Source: Syngnathus acus (lineage: Eukaryota; Chordata; Actinopteri; Syngnathiformes; Syngnathidae). Taken from it: a stretch of 64,000 nt of DNA. Numbering within the stretch: position 1 is the stretch's first letter; each line of letters begins with the position of its first letter. The DNA lies in contig NC_051103.1 in the NCBI RefSeq assembly GCF_901709675.1, forward strand, positions 5,379,501 through 5,443,500, written 5' to 3'. The position numbers and the translations under genes are program-made. The notes under the pieces are model-generated. The model ran no database searches. It saw only the letters and a program-made list of their open reading frames with translations, and was not told where the DNA came from. Of this stretch, positions 24,516-35,319 are shown one piece after another.

Positions 24516-25272
24516 TTATCTGCCGAATGAATTGGGATTATTCACGTCACTGGATTTTTCTTTTCCGTTTCTTTTGCCCAAGTTGTTTAAAGTGTTGGCC
24601 AAATTGTGGATGTGGCAGGTGCTCAACTTGCATCCGGGCTGGGGTGCGCGCCTCTGGCGAAGAAGTAGTCTTCCTGCCGAGCTGTTGGTATAAGAAAAAA
24701 GGGTGTGTAAAAATAATAAAATAAACATTGGAACTGGAAATGTGCGTTGATAGACAACCTAGGGAGTGCAGATTGCCCGTAACTAGTATCTTCATAAATT
24801 GTAAGTGTAAAAATAAAAACAATTCTGGATGACTAAATATAAATGATTACCGAACTGTCCATGATGATATGACACAGTTTAAGCAGTTCAGAATTTATTT
24901 TAAAATAACTGTATACTACTACAGTAATACTCCCTTTTTTTTTTTTTTAGGTACCTGCGTTTGATTGCATCCATGTCCAGACGTTGCTCACTTGAGCGAA
25001 AAGGAACAACCTTCAGAAATGGAACGTGCCGCTCCTGCGCCTCCTCTGACCTTTCCAACCCCGACGCCTCGACCGTGTCTGCCGCAACGGAGGTGTCGCT
25101 GTCCAAGCTGTGATTCCGACAAATACAGGTAAGACATGAGAGCCCGAAACAAAAAAACAAACCAAAAAGAATGTAAAGCAAGCTGGTGTCTCTTGACTCA
25201 CCTGAGAGTGGCTCTGAGTGGTGAGGCAACAGTCAAAGGTACAGTGAGTAGCAGCAGAACGGCTATCTCCAT
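24516..25272 (-). CDS. adm5: Adrenomedullin 5 precursor (CGRP/adrenomedullin family hormone)
   Basis: Three coding exons (- strand): 25202-25272, 24955-25107 and 24516-24681, encoding 129 residues. The start MEIAVLLLLTVPLTVASPL is a signal peptide. A pro-region of about 65 residues ends in the furin-type site RQRR (24648-24659). The mature peptide starts APQPG, then has the family's six-residue disulfide ring CKLSTC (24615-24632) and the helix HIHNLANTLNNL. It ends NPNSF-G-R-stop, so Gly should donate a C-terminal amide to Phe. This would be an extracellular peptide acting on CLR/RAMP receptors by family knowledge. Human ADM5 lies beside IRF3, PRR12 and CPT1C, as here. An internal GKR tripeptide (24570-24578) is a possible extra processing site. 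ADM2 is the alternative; ring and synteny favour ADM5. Confidence 0.88.
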
Positions 25273-25443
25273 ACCGTAGTGATCTACGGAGAAACAATTA
25301 CGTCAACTTATGCTCTGGAAGGATTTCTGTCCAAAAATGTTCACTTACCAGCTAAAAAAATGGCAAAATCCGCTGTTTAGAGTGAGCCTTCAATCCAGAG
25401 GTGGTGTCAGTGTCGCTTTGTGATGGGCAAGTCGCTTTCGGAT

Positions 25444-25451
25444 CTTTTATA
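25444..25451 (-). promoter_or_regulatory. TATA box of adm5
   Basis: The - strand reads TATAAAAG here. It is about 30 bases upstream of a likely non-coding first exon that ends at a GCTG|GTAAGT donor near 25350. The next exon begins a few bases before the adm5 ATG. This is the clearest core promoter element in the window. Confidence 0.65.
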
Positions 25452-27640
25452 GGCAGAAAGGGCGAAGGAGGCGTGTCTGGACTTTCGTCATGGTCACTCC
25501 GGGCCAACTCCCATCCTGGTCATCTGGGGCCTTTACATCCTAATTTATCGCACGGGTAAATGTAAGCAACTTTTTAGTAACAGCGAGAACATGCCATGAT
25601 ACTTAAAGTGACCTTGTTTCATGTTTACGTTGATTCTAATGGCCTCCCTTTCCCCGATGCGCCCCCTCCCCCCTTTTCCTCTACATCCCGCCACTCTCAG
25701 TCCACTTGCTGCTGAGCAATTGTTCCACAAATCTTTCTTTCTTTTCCATCACCTGCAGGAAGCGCAGAGTGGCCCAAAATAACGCCGATTCTCCGCCGCG
25801 GGCTTTGCTTTATCGCCCCGTTTTTCCTGTGCCTTTTCCCCCTTGAGTCACATTTGCCATCAAGCGTGTTTATTTCTGAAACGTCCTTCGCTCCCACCGA
25901 TCCCCAACATGCGATGTGAAGAAAAACAACTTGCACACCTTTGTCGGACCATACACCCGTGTTACCACTGTGTTCCCGCGCTAACCACAAAACAGAATTT
26001 GGGGTCCAATAAATCTTTCGATACTTTCGTTTTGCGATTTTGTTATCACTCGTGAGGCCGTCAGCAGTTTTTTTCTCAAAATGGTGCTGAACTGGAGGCA
26101 GGGATTAAAAAAAAGAAAAGTTTTTGCCAGGCAGAAATGTTGCAATTTTACATGCTTTATTGCAGCAGGTGTTCTCGAACGATTTCCTCATAAGAAACAA
26201 TGGCTGACTGAATCACCTCGAGCACTATTACAACTGTGAATAAATTGGAAAAAGAAAACACTTTCTCACCCCCCCTCACCCCAGGCTCTTCATCTCTCTA
26301 GTGCACGGCTTCCCACCGGGAACCTATTGTTTACCTCCACCGCGAGCAGCATCTGGCCGGCCCGTGTCGTCACAGCGCTGAGTCATCGCCCCGTCACGAG
26401 GTAGCTCACGTCGTATGATTAAGACGGACTTACGTGTGAATTTTACGAATCCTGTAATTTCCTCACTTACACGCTGACACATCGTCAAAAGGAAAAGGGA
26501 CTACGTGCTGAAAGAAAGCAAACCCTCTTCAGCTGACCAGCTCCTGAACTCCACTCCTGCTTGCAACGCATGGAGCAAAATGAGCAATTTACGTGCACGT
26601 TTTACGAAATGCGATAAATGGAGTTCACTCGGGTCAATCAGGCAATTTTACTTGAACATGATGACTCCGCCTAGAGTATTCCAAAAAAAAAAAAAAAAAA
26701 GGCACACTGTCAAGTTTGGCCACTGACCTACATTCTCACCAACAATCGTACGGATGTATGGACTTAATGCTAACAGAACGGCACAAAGACGTATTATGTA
26801 GGCTAAGTCCGATACCGTCGTTATGGTCCCCGGAGTAAAATTTACGGCGGGTTAGGACAGTTGGTCACAATGTCGCAATAAATTAAGCGGTAGCAGTGGA
26901 AATCATCCATCAGTGACAATGTTTGTTTCAAGGGTCATCCGTCTCGAGTGCCCCGTTCATTTTCACCAAATATACGTCGGGGGCACTCGGCGGGGGACCC
27001 TTTTTCCCAGTTCTCAGTGTACATCCTGTTTTTGCAGCCACCAGTTGGACACTTGAGAACCTCTCGGCCCTGCTTCCTCTACCCACTGGGCACAAGGGTG
27101 AGCATCCTGCCAGGAAAGCCCGTCAGTGCCACTCATATTATTATCTTCTTTCGGGGGCAATTTTAGGAGCTCTCAAGACACCTTCGTGAGTACGCATGTA
27201 AACATCCTCTTCATCTGAGAGAGCCATCGGAAATCATTTGAGAATGTCACCCACTGGTGTTTTTCCACACTGAACTTGAGAATGAATTGATTTGACTTCG
27301 TAAATGCTCGATTGTCTTATGGCAAATAGTGGAATAAATAACACTGCATTGGTTGTCAACCAATCACAGGGCTACATTTTGGAATGTTTTGTTCAATAAT
27401 AGTGTCCTAAATCATTTTTAGCTCTAGTTTGAGAACCATTGCGCAACACGCCAGGTGTATTCGTAAGAGTAAATCGTTGTTTTGATGGCATTTTTTAGGA
27501 AGGTAAGATACATAGAGGAGAAAACGGTTTGAGCCTGCCGACACCTAGAAAAAGGTTAGCCGGTCATCACAGAGATATAAACTCAGAGTCCATTAGTGGA
27601 TTATAAACTCTGTGGCCCCTTCATCTCTCTTGGATTAACA
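25452..27640. other. Intergenic region between adm5 and the RIC8 gene
   Basis: These two divergent genes share about 2.2 kb of upstream DNA. No coding exons were recognised; short ORFs at 25697-25990 and 26923-27189 have no motif or splice support. A pure A run sits near 26683-26700. Regulatory elements are likely but none can be identified by sequence alone. Confidence 0.5.
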
Positions 27641-27958
27641 GGAGAGAGGGAGAGCGGGGAGAAGCGGAGCGCCACCAGAACAGCGCAGAACCCAGCAGAA
27701 CTCCGCACGCCGCGTCCGTCAACGAAGAAAAAGTGCTGCCGTGACAACGCACCTCTGTAATATCGCCCTATTGATAAAGAAAATCAGTCAAGGTAAGCAA
27801 ACTGCGTGTCTCATTGCCTTTTGTGTACTTTAACGTCCTATTAAAGTCCTTTTGGCGTTACATTGTGAGCGCGCGGTGGTCATTCGTCAATCCATTAACG
27901 CCTAATCTCCGCCTCCCGCCGTGATTGTCGTGTAACTCCCATTTTAATTATTAGAAGC

Positions 27959-28275
27959 ATGCCGGTGGACGTGGAGGAGATTATCCGCTGCATCAGGCAC
28001 GGGGACGTGAGCCTCGCTCATACCCAGCTGCAGAAATTCAACACGGAGGTAAGAGACCCACGCAGAGACACGTTTTGCGGCGTGTATGACGATGGCCGCG
28101 TGTGGCTGTGTTCCAACAGTACGCCCAGTGCTTCTTCTTCGACGCAGAGGAGAGGGACAGGAGGAAAGTAAGCATCAGCTTTTACCGTACGGCTCTGCAT
28201 CCGCCCGCTCAGCGTCACTCCCCGCTGTCTCTTCCCCGTACATCATCCAGCCTTCTTCCTCAAGCCGACCGCAGC

Positions 28276-28312
<37 letters not shown>

Positions 28313-31300
28313 CATCCCCGATTAGTAATTCTGCTGTATCAGTCGTCTCTGATCCGCTCTGCCTGCGTGCTCTATTAGACTGCAACCCCACCCCCCCCCC
28401 TCCCTTCCCCCGACACATAACCGTCTTTTCTACGTGAGCACTCTGTATGTCTTTGTTTGGAATATTGATCTTGTTTTCTTTGTTCTGTCTCCTGTATCTT
28501 TGCCGGCTGCTCGTCCAAAGCAAAGAAAACTGGAAGAGGTACAGAAGTTAAACGTTCTTCCACTAGATGGTCGAAAGTGCATTTTGTAATTCACCTGTTG
28601 CCATTTATGCAACAGAATAATAGCTTTGGTTTAATTCAGCTTTTACTTTGACTTCGTACATTAAATTGTAAATTGGAATGAGATCCTCATTATGTAAAAA
28701 AAAAAAAAAGATAATCAGTTGTTTGAATCTTTTCTATGTTTTACCAGTTCAGGAAGAATAAAGTGAGAAAGAGTACAGATTCAGACTCTGACTCCAATGA
28801 GAATGACCCGGCAGACAGAGGTGTCCTCCTCCGACAGGTATGGAGCCCACACTCTCCTTGTTGTTGGATGTTGGCGTCAGTAATTCCAGTCTAAGTATAA
28901 TAAACCAGGAATAGGTGTGTTTTGTAGCAAATAGCTCATGACAGGTTCCACACACACAAAAGAAATTCACGAATAGGCGGCCGTTCACTGTTTGTCTTTA
29001 GGGTTTGGCCGTGGTGCTGGTGAGGTTCATAAGAACAGGAATCCCGTGTTACTTGCTGCAAGTCGCTCTGCGAACGCTGAGGATCCTCTCTCGAGATAAG
29101 AGGATCCTGGGCCCCTTGGTGACTGACAACGCTCTCCTCACTCTGGCCAAAGCGGCCGGGCTGAACTCCACTGAAGCAAACGACGACGAGCCAGACGACG
29201 AGCCTGACTCTGATTTCTACGACAACATCATAGCATCCCTCGCCCAGGAGGTCCAAACGCCTTCCTGTTGCGGGGACGACGGCGACGACAGCGATGACGA
29301 TCCGGACCGAGAGTGCTCGTCGACCTTGGAAGACGATGCCAAGCCAGACCTCTGCAGCAATCTGGATGGCATCAGCCACAGAGGCAGCATCCATCACAAG
29401 GAGCTGGAGCAAGGGCGGAAGGACCGACGGGAGAGCAAAATGGAGGGCGCGGATGAGGAGGACGACGGCGTGTCGGGAGAGGAGCTGAAGAGGAAGGAGG
29501 CTTTGAAGGTGTTGTGTAATTTGGTGTACAACAGCACGTGGGCACAGGAAAGGTTCAGCACTCTCAGGTGGGATTTTTTCTTCATCTATATTTACAAGTC
29601 AAACCACAAGTGGTATACACACACGCAACACCTCGTTTCAGGTTGATATGCGGCCTCAGAGAGCGTCTCTCCTCCAGCGTCAGTTGCCCGGCTCCCTCCA
29701 GTGTTCAGTTCTACGAATTACGACTCACCTTCCTTGTTACTGCACTGCGACCAGAGCTCAGCGCTCAGCTTCAACAGGTGACTGAAGACTTCTTATTCCC
29801 TTGAATTTGACTGGTCTGTAAGCCAAACTTGGGCCATGCCTGCTTTAAAAGAGTCATTCTCAAAATGTGGTACGCAGGCTCCCTCTTGTGGGAGCTGAGA
29901 ATCACTACATCAACAAAATGCTTACAATAATGTTGAATATACAGTGCTTAAATATTCTCCAAGAATGAAGAGACTGCATGTTACAGTACTTGTACTTTTA
30001 GCAGTCTACCAATTCGTCCCTCAGGAGGGAGGGGTCTCAATGCTCTCAGCAGCTCTGGAGGGCTGCCTGGAGGCGCAGTGGAAGGAGCAGTACGAGTGCG
30101 TGCTGGACCCGGCGGCGCCAGCCATTTCTCCGGAGGCTTCTCAGCGCATCATCGAGATCCTCAAAATCCTTTTCAACGTCACGCACAGATCCCACAGGCA
30201 GGCACCCACAGAGGTGAGTTGGAAACTTATCAGGAAAGGATCTTTGCTGCATTTTTTTTTTTTTTAAATTAAGTTGTCAGTACAGATGCCTGAAAAATTG
30301 TACTTTGTTCAATTCAGGATGATGCAGCTCTCTTCCGCCATCTCGTGGCGATCTTGCGTCTCTGCTTGATGCGGAAGTGCGTGATGCCTGAGGACACTGA
30401 TGAACTGCAAGGGTAAGACTTTTCTCTCTCATCTTTTCTAACCCTAAACTACATTCTTATGACTTTTGTTTTGTTTTGTTGCGTAGTCACACAGTCAACC
30501 TGTTGTCGGCGCTGCCCCTCCAGTGTCTTGATGTTCTCCTGATGGTGCCGCTGCAGCCCGACTCGGAGCAGTGCCACGGCCTCAACATGGATTGCGTCCA
30601 AATCCTGCTGCTGTTTATGGAGAGGCGTCTCGAATCGGTAGTCTGTCGATCGTCTTAATAGAGGAAGAGTCCATTCGGCATTCTAGAGACACACATTTTC
30701 TTTATCTCCTGGCAGATCATTTTGCGTAGATTCACTTTTCTGTATAACCCTTAGAGGTCGGTTATTGCAGTGCAGTGGGCAACACCAGAGTGCTTTTTCC
30801 TCTTCTCAAGGGGGATAAAGTCAAAGAGAAACTGACGCCAATCCTCAATCTGCTGACAGAGAGCTGCCGGGCACACAAAGAAACGCGCCACTACATCAGG
30901 AAATATGTAATGAGCCCGACAAAGTCATGGCGACGGTAATGGAAGCATCAATATTTTGACGAAATAACTCCACAGGTTCTGCCTCCCCTGAGAGATGTTT
31001 CTCAGAGGCCGGAAGAAGGCTGCACTGTGAAGAGCCGCCTGATCCGTCTCATGACTCACCTGGATACGGACCTCAAACACTGCGCCGCCGACCTCATTTT
31101 TGTCCTCTGCAAGGAAAATGGTAACCAGCCGTCATTGTGGAGAAACAAAAAATGTTGTGGATGATTTGCTTGAAAAATGTGTCAGTCCACATATTTGAAA
31201 AAACTGCATATACCATTTCCCTCCCAGTCAGGCGTTTTGTCAAGTATACAGGCTACGGCAACGCGGCAGGCCTTCTGGCCACCAGGGGCCTTTTGGGTGG

Positions 31301-31870
31301 CCCGACATCCCGACACTCGTGCAGCGAGACCACCTACTCCAGCGACTCGGACTCAGACACCGAGGAATACCGTCAAGTTAAAGACCGAGTCAACCCGGTG
31401 ACGGGGCGAGTGGAGGCGGAGCAGCCGGACCCCATGGAGGGCATGACGGAAGACGAGAAGGAGGAGGAGGCCAAGAGGCTGATCAAAATCTTCAACAAGC
31501 TGTCCAGGTCGGCATGCGGTACAATAATCCTCCAGGGACGGAACCCTGATGTGAATTGCAAAAAAAAAAAAAAAAACGATAATTGGTGCCCCTCAATAAA
31601 ACTTTTACGGATAACAGATGCACCAAAGATGATTCCCAAGCACTACTTTTATATCTGACACGGCTTTGCTAACATGACACGGATTATAGTAAATCTCCAT
31701 TCCAGTTTCATTGCCTGTATTAAATCATCTCAAATGTTTTCAGGGATAACATCATTCAGCCAATGGGGGTGGACGCTGATGGGAAGCTGGTCCCGATGGC
31801 AGGACTGCGGGAGGACAGCCTCACCGAAGAATCGGCCTCAGATACAGATGAAGTTGAGAAGAATCAATGA
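27959..31870 (+). CDS. ric8a: RIC8 (synembryn-A-like) G-alpha chaperone/GEF, divergent
   Basis: Thirteen coding exons: 27959-28048, 28120-28167, 28521-28538, 28748-28837, 29002-29567, 29642-29777, 30025-30213, 30318-30412, 30487-30637, 30811-30906, 30976-31120, 31228-31507 and 31744-31870, for 676 residues in one frame. A non-coding exon ends with donor GTAAGC at about 27791. Family landmarks are [89 protein letters not shown] and [15 protein letters not shown], matching RIC8A better than RIC8B. Function by family: folding and nucleotide exchange of heterotrimeric G-alpha subunits in the cytosol. It is about 145 residues longer than mammalian RIC8A because of two charged insertions (exons 3-4, and an acidic stretch in exon 5). 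Whether it is the orthologue or an extra fish paralogue is open. Confidence 0.88.
28277..28310. repeat. (CA)n microsatellite
   Basis: Seventeen uninterrupted AC dinucleotides lie in RIC8 intron 2. Confidence 0.95.
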
Positions 31871-31904
31871 AGTACAATTTTATCATTCAAATATCCTTTT
31901 ACTG

Positions 31905-32194
31905 CAGTGGTTCTCAAACAAAGGGCTGGGGACCCCCCGGGGGTCCGATAACCGTACCTTGAGGGTCCTCAAAATTAATTAAGGTAAATTTAGAATTATT
32001 ATTTTTGGAATAAAAGTCTTATTATGAGAATAAAGATGTATTTTTGAAATTCACTTTTGTAGCCTGTAAAAAAATATATCTACAATAAGATTATGATTAT
32101 ATCTTGGAAACGTTTTTTTTGTTGGTGATAGGAAGAGAGCTCTCGGAAATATTTCACCCCTGTGAGGGGTCCCTGGTCCCACTTTGAGAACCTG
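31905..32194. mobile_element. hAT-type MITE (MER5-like ends) in the RIC8 3' flank
   Basis: The element begins CAGTGGTTCTCAAACA and ends TTTGAGAACCTG, near-perfect inverted termini of a hAT non-autonomous family. It starts 35 bases after the RIC8 stop codon. It contains two AATAAA hexamers (32009-32014 and about 32029-32034) in the RIC8 sense orientation. Confidence 0.7.
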
Positions 32195-32706
32195 TTTTAA
32201 TGCTTAAATATTTATGATAGTAGGTAAGATGAGTGACAACCAAGAGATGGACATTCAGTTTTTAGACATTTTCCTTCCCTTTAGAAGAACAAAACTTTAT
32301 TTATTTAGACATTTATGGAATTGTTTTCCAAATTTTCTCGAGGTAAGACACATAGGAAACATCTCATTCACACCACGACACAAAAATGTCACTACAGTGA
32401 TGATCTCATTATTAGTGCAAAAGCTGTTGAATGAAAATTACAGATGTTGTGATTTTAGATGCATCTTCTCATTTCATAACTAATCAGCATTATGTGTTAA
32501 TATATTGAAAATCATTTTCATCTGATGAAGACTGACATGTGGTTATAGTGATTAAACAAATGATGAGAACAGGATGACTGGCATTCTCCTTCATTGCGTT
32601 TGCACACGAAGCAGTTTTTTGCAGCAGAGGAAAGGTAAGGAAAAATGTAAACCTCAAATACACCCTGAAAGCATGATTTGTCAAAAAAAAAAAAAAAAGC
32701 CCGGCG
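32195..32706. other. Spacer at convergent RIC8 and IRF3 3' ends
   Basis: AT-rich, with no coding signal. It probably holds the IRF3 3' UTR; a TTTATT (AATAAA on the - strand) at about 32297-32302 could be its poly(A) signal, though about 400 bases from the stop. Confidence 0.45.
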
Positions 32707-35319
32707 TCAGCCTAGGATCATCTCTTCCAGCGACATTTGCAGGTCGACGGATTTCAAAGAGGACGCGCCGCCCTCCATCGCCATGTTCTTCAAGTGCTCC
32801 AAAGATGTGAGCACCACCTGACAAAGGTGTGGATCATTTTCTTAATATCTTAATCAATACAATAAAGCAGTAACAGTAGACCTCACCTCCACTGTGATGA
32901 GTTTCTTGGACAAGGGACCCTTTTGTGGGTCAGGCCATTTCTCACCCAAGCACAAGAAAAGGGAGCAGGATGCACACTCTGTACCTTCAATTGATATAAA
33001 GTCCAGGATTCCTGAAGGAGACAGAACTATCAATCTAACCATAAATGCCACACATGAGATGAAGGGGGGCGGGGATAATCCTACCACGGAGAAAGTCCCT
33101 GAACGGGTAAAGCGGGTCCGGCTGCAGTTTGGAAATTTCCCGTGGCAGTCCACTCTGGTCAAACTCTGAGAAGCTCCAAAAAGCTTTGCTTTCACCTCGT
33201 CTCTGGCCGTAAACGACATCGCCCGACACGCCAATGTCCAAGCCCCCGCCCAGCTTGTCCAGGATGCACTGTGTCAGCTTGGCTTGTGTTTGATCCTTGA
33301 TGGTGACCGGTCTCGGCAAGGAGACCAGAGTCAGGCCCGATTGGTGGTCCAACACCGGCTCCGCCTGTTCGGGCCTGAAGTCGAGATGTTTTGTGCCCTT
33401 CAGTAACTTGGCCACTAGGTTGCAGTATAACAGTTTTTGTTTTGACGTTACCTGTAAACTAAGCGGAATCCAGCTTCGTTGCCAACCAGCTGCTCCAACA
33501 CCTTCTTCCCTCTGTAGTGCACGATTATCCGGAATTCGGTCTCTGAACATGTGAGAAAATGTATTGCCTCAGTTGATATTCATGATAAATAATATATTTA
33601 TTGTCATTCAAAATCTTGACAATGTTTAATTTCACTTACTGAAATTATCTCCATCCTTGGTTTTATTAATGTCGTCTAAAAACTGCTTTGCTAATTGGCC
33701 CTCGAACGCCTCGTCCACAGCTCCCTCCATCGGATGCGCCGGTTGCCCGGGGAACCGAGCTTCGCTGACCGCATCCTCTCCCGCTACTGGATACGACTGT
33801 TGCCACGGCAACACACCGCTGCCAATCACAGGCTGACGCTGGAACTCCTGTTGCTCGGGAGGAAGCTCATAGGCTGCCGCTTCTTTGGAAAAAGTTGGGA
33901 AGAAGTGAATAAATCTACAGTGCAAAGAAAGAAAGGTACCTTATGGGCTCACTGCCGCATTGTTGAATTATTTGAATCCAGCAGTTTTAAGGGTGAATAA
34001 AATTGCTGGTACCTGCTTGAGGCCCAATGTTGAGATCCGTGAGACATTTTTGCAGAATGTCCTCATGGGGGGTGGATTCTGTCAGCAAATTTTGATTTAG
34101 ACCAGGGAAGGCCGTCATGCGACTTATTAATACGGGCGACACTCACCTTGGATTGGATGATAGAGATACTCATCCGTGAATGGGACAACGTAGCTCTAAA
34201 AGGCAGACATATTTGATTGCGTTTTTCGAGAAGGCCAACACACACAACACATGCACGTACTTGGATGGGAGGACTTTCATGGTGATCCGCCTCATGTTGG
34301 CTGGGTGATGCAGCGGAAAACATGTCTAAAAAGATAAGAAAAAAATATATCATCGGTAAAACTCAGTGAGCCATCTTGCTCAACTGGGGCTCACCTTCTG
34401 AAGTCGACTCATTCGGCCAGCGATACACCTTGTGAGGGTTTGAGGTGTCATTCTTCTTGTCCGCGATCAATTCGAACTTTTTGGCTCGCAACGCGGAGCG
34501 GAAGTTTCTCTTCCACACTGAGGAATCTCCGTTGATGTTCCCTTTGCCGCTCACTTTTGCCCAGTTCTAGACACACATTCAAATTGCACAAGAACAACTA
34601 TTCAGGCATCGGGAGTGCCTCTAATGGAACCCAAATAAAGTTCAATTAATCTAGGCTTTTTTTCTGAGTTTTTAAATTTCTTAAAGTTTTGTGTTTACTC
34701 ATTTGGAACCGTTCCTAATTTCCTCCACCTTGTCTAAAGTCTGCAGGTCCAACTAGAGAACAACAGCTTGCTATGATGACGTCGCCATCACACTTGTCGG
34801 TAAGATGTTTTGTTTTTTTTCTTTTAGGTGATAAGCAGTTTCAAGAGGGGTGTGTAGACTTTTTACATTAGCTGTAAATGAACAAGAGTCCTGTAATATT
34901 TGTTGTTAATATTGCACCCTCCCACTTATATTACTTTGTTAAAATGCATTCATTTTTCTATGCATAAATAATAATCATATTTAATTTAGTTTATGAACAG
35001 GTCAGTTGATAAATTACAATTAAATTACATATAAAAATTCTGATTTAAAATGTTCATAAATGATTTGAAATAAATGTTATTATATATGCAAAAATATATT
35101 TAAATAAACCATTCAAATTAACCACCATATTTGAACAGATGTGCAATTCCGTACCTTGAAGATGAGAACATCACTCTCAGAAGAGTCTTGTCTCAAAGCG
35201 TGCTTCCAAGGGATGCAAAATTCAGTTTGCTGCTGGTTGGTCCAGCAGACGCCAGGATAACTGCCGCTGTTAATCTGATCCCGAAGCCACTCGATGAGCA
35301 GAGGTTTGGGATGAGCCAT
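32707..35319 (-). CDS. irf3: Interferon regulatory factor 3
   Basis: Ten exons (- strand): 35155-35319, 34395-34566, 34261-34325, 34147-34195, 34013-34078, 33640-33882, 33452-33542, 33085-33374, 32887-33011 and 32707-32817, for 458 residues with every phase consistent. The N-terminal DNA-binding domain (residues 1-110) has the tryptophan pattern LIEWL, GVCW, PWKHALRQD, NWAKVSGK and VWKRNFRSAL. The C-terminal IRF association domain starts FRIIVHYRGKKVLEQLVGNE and contains GRPVTIKD-like and CLGEKWPDPQKGPLSKKLI motifs. The tail keeps GGASS, the phospho-serine pair of mammalian IRF3, followed by VDLQMS at the place of the pLxIS motif. Expected role: transcription factor phosphorylated by TBK1 downstream of nucleic-acid sensors, inducing type I interferon. 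IRF7 is the alternative; the neighbours PRR12 and adm5 and the tail favour IRF3. Confidence 0.92.
34842..34868. repeat. Terminal motif of a dispersed MITE family (copy 2)
   Basis: GAGGGGTGTGTAGACTTTTT is the same motif as at 51152-51179. Located in the first intron of IRF3. Confidence 0.5.

Noticed and set aside
33375-33420. Upstream start of IRF3 exon 8 at CCTAG|TGGCC
   Set aside because: It would shift the frame after exon 7. The acceptor CTTCAG|G at 33374 keeps the association domain in frame.
33883-33925. Extension of IRF3 exon 6 upstream (IHFFPTFSKEA)
   Set aside because: This acceptor is out of phase with the preceding exon. The acceptor TTTCCAAAG|AAGCGG at 33882 fits phase and family.
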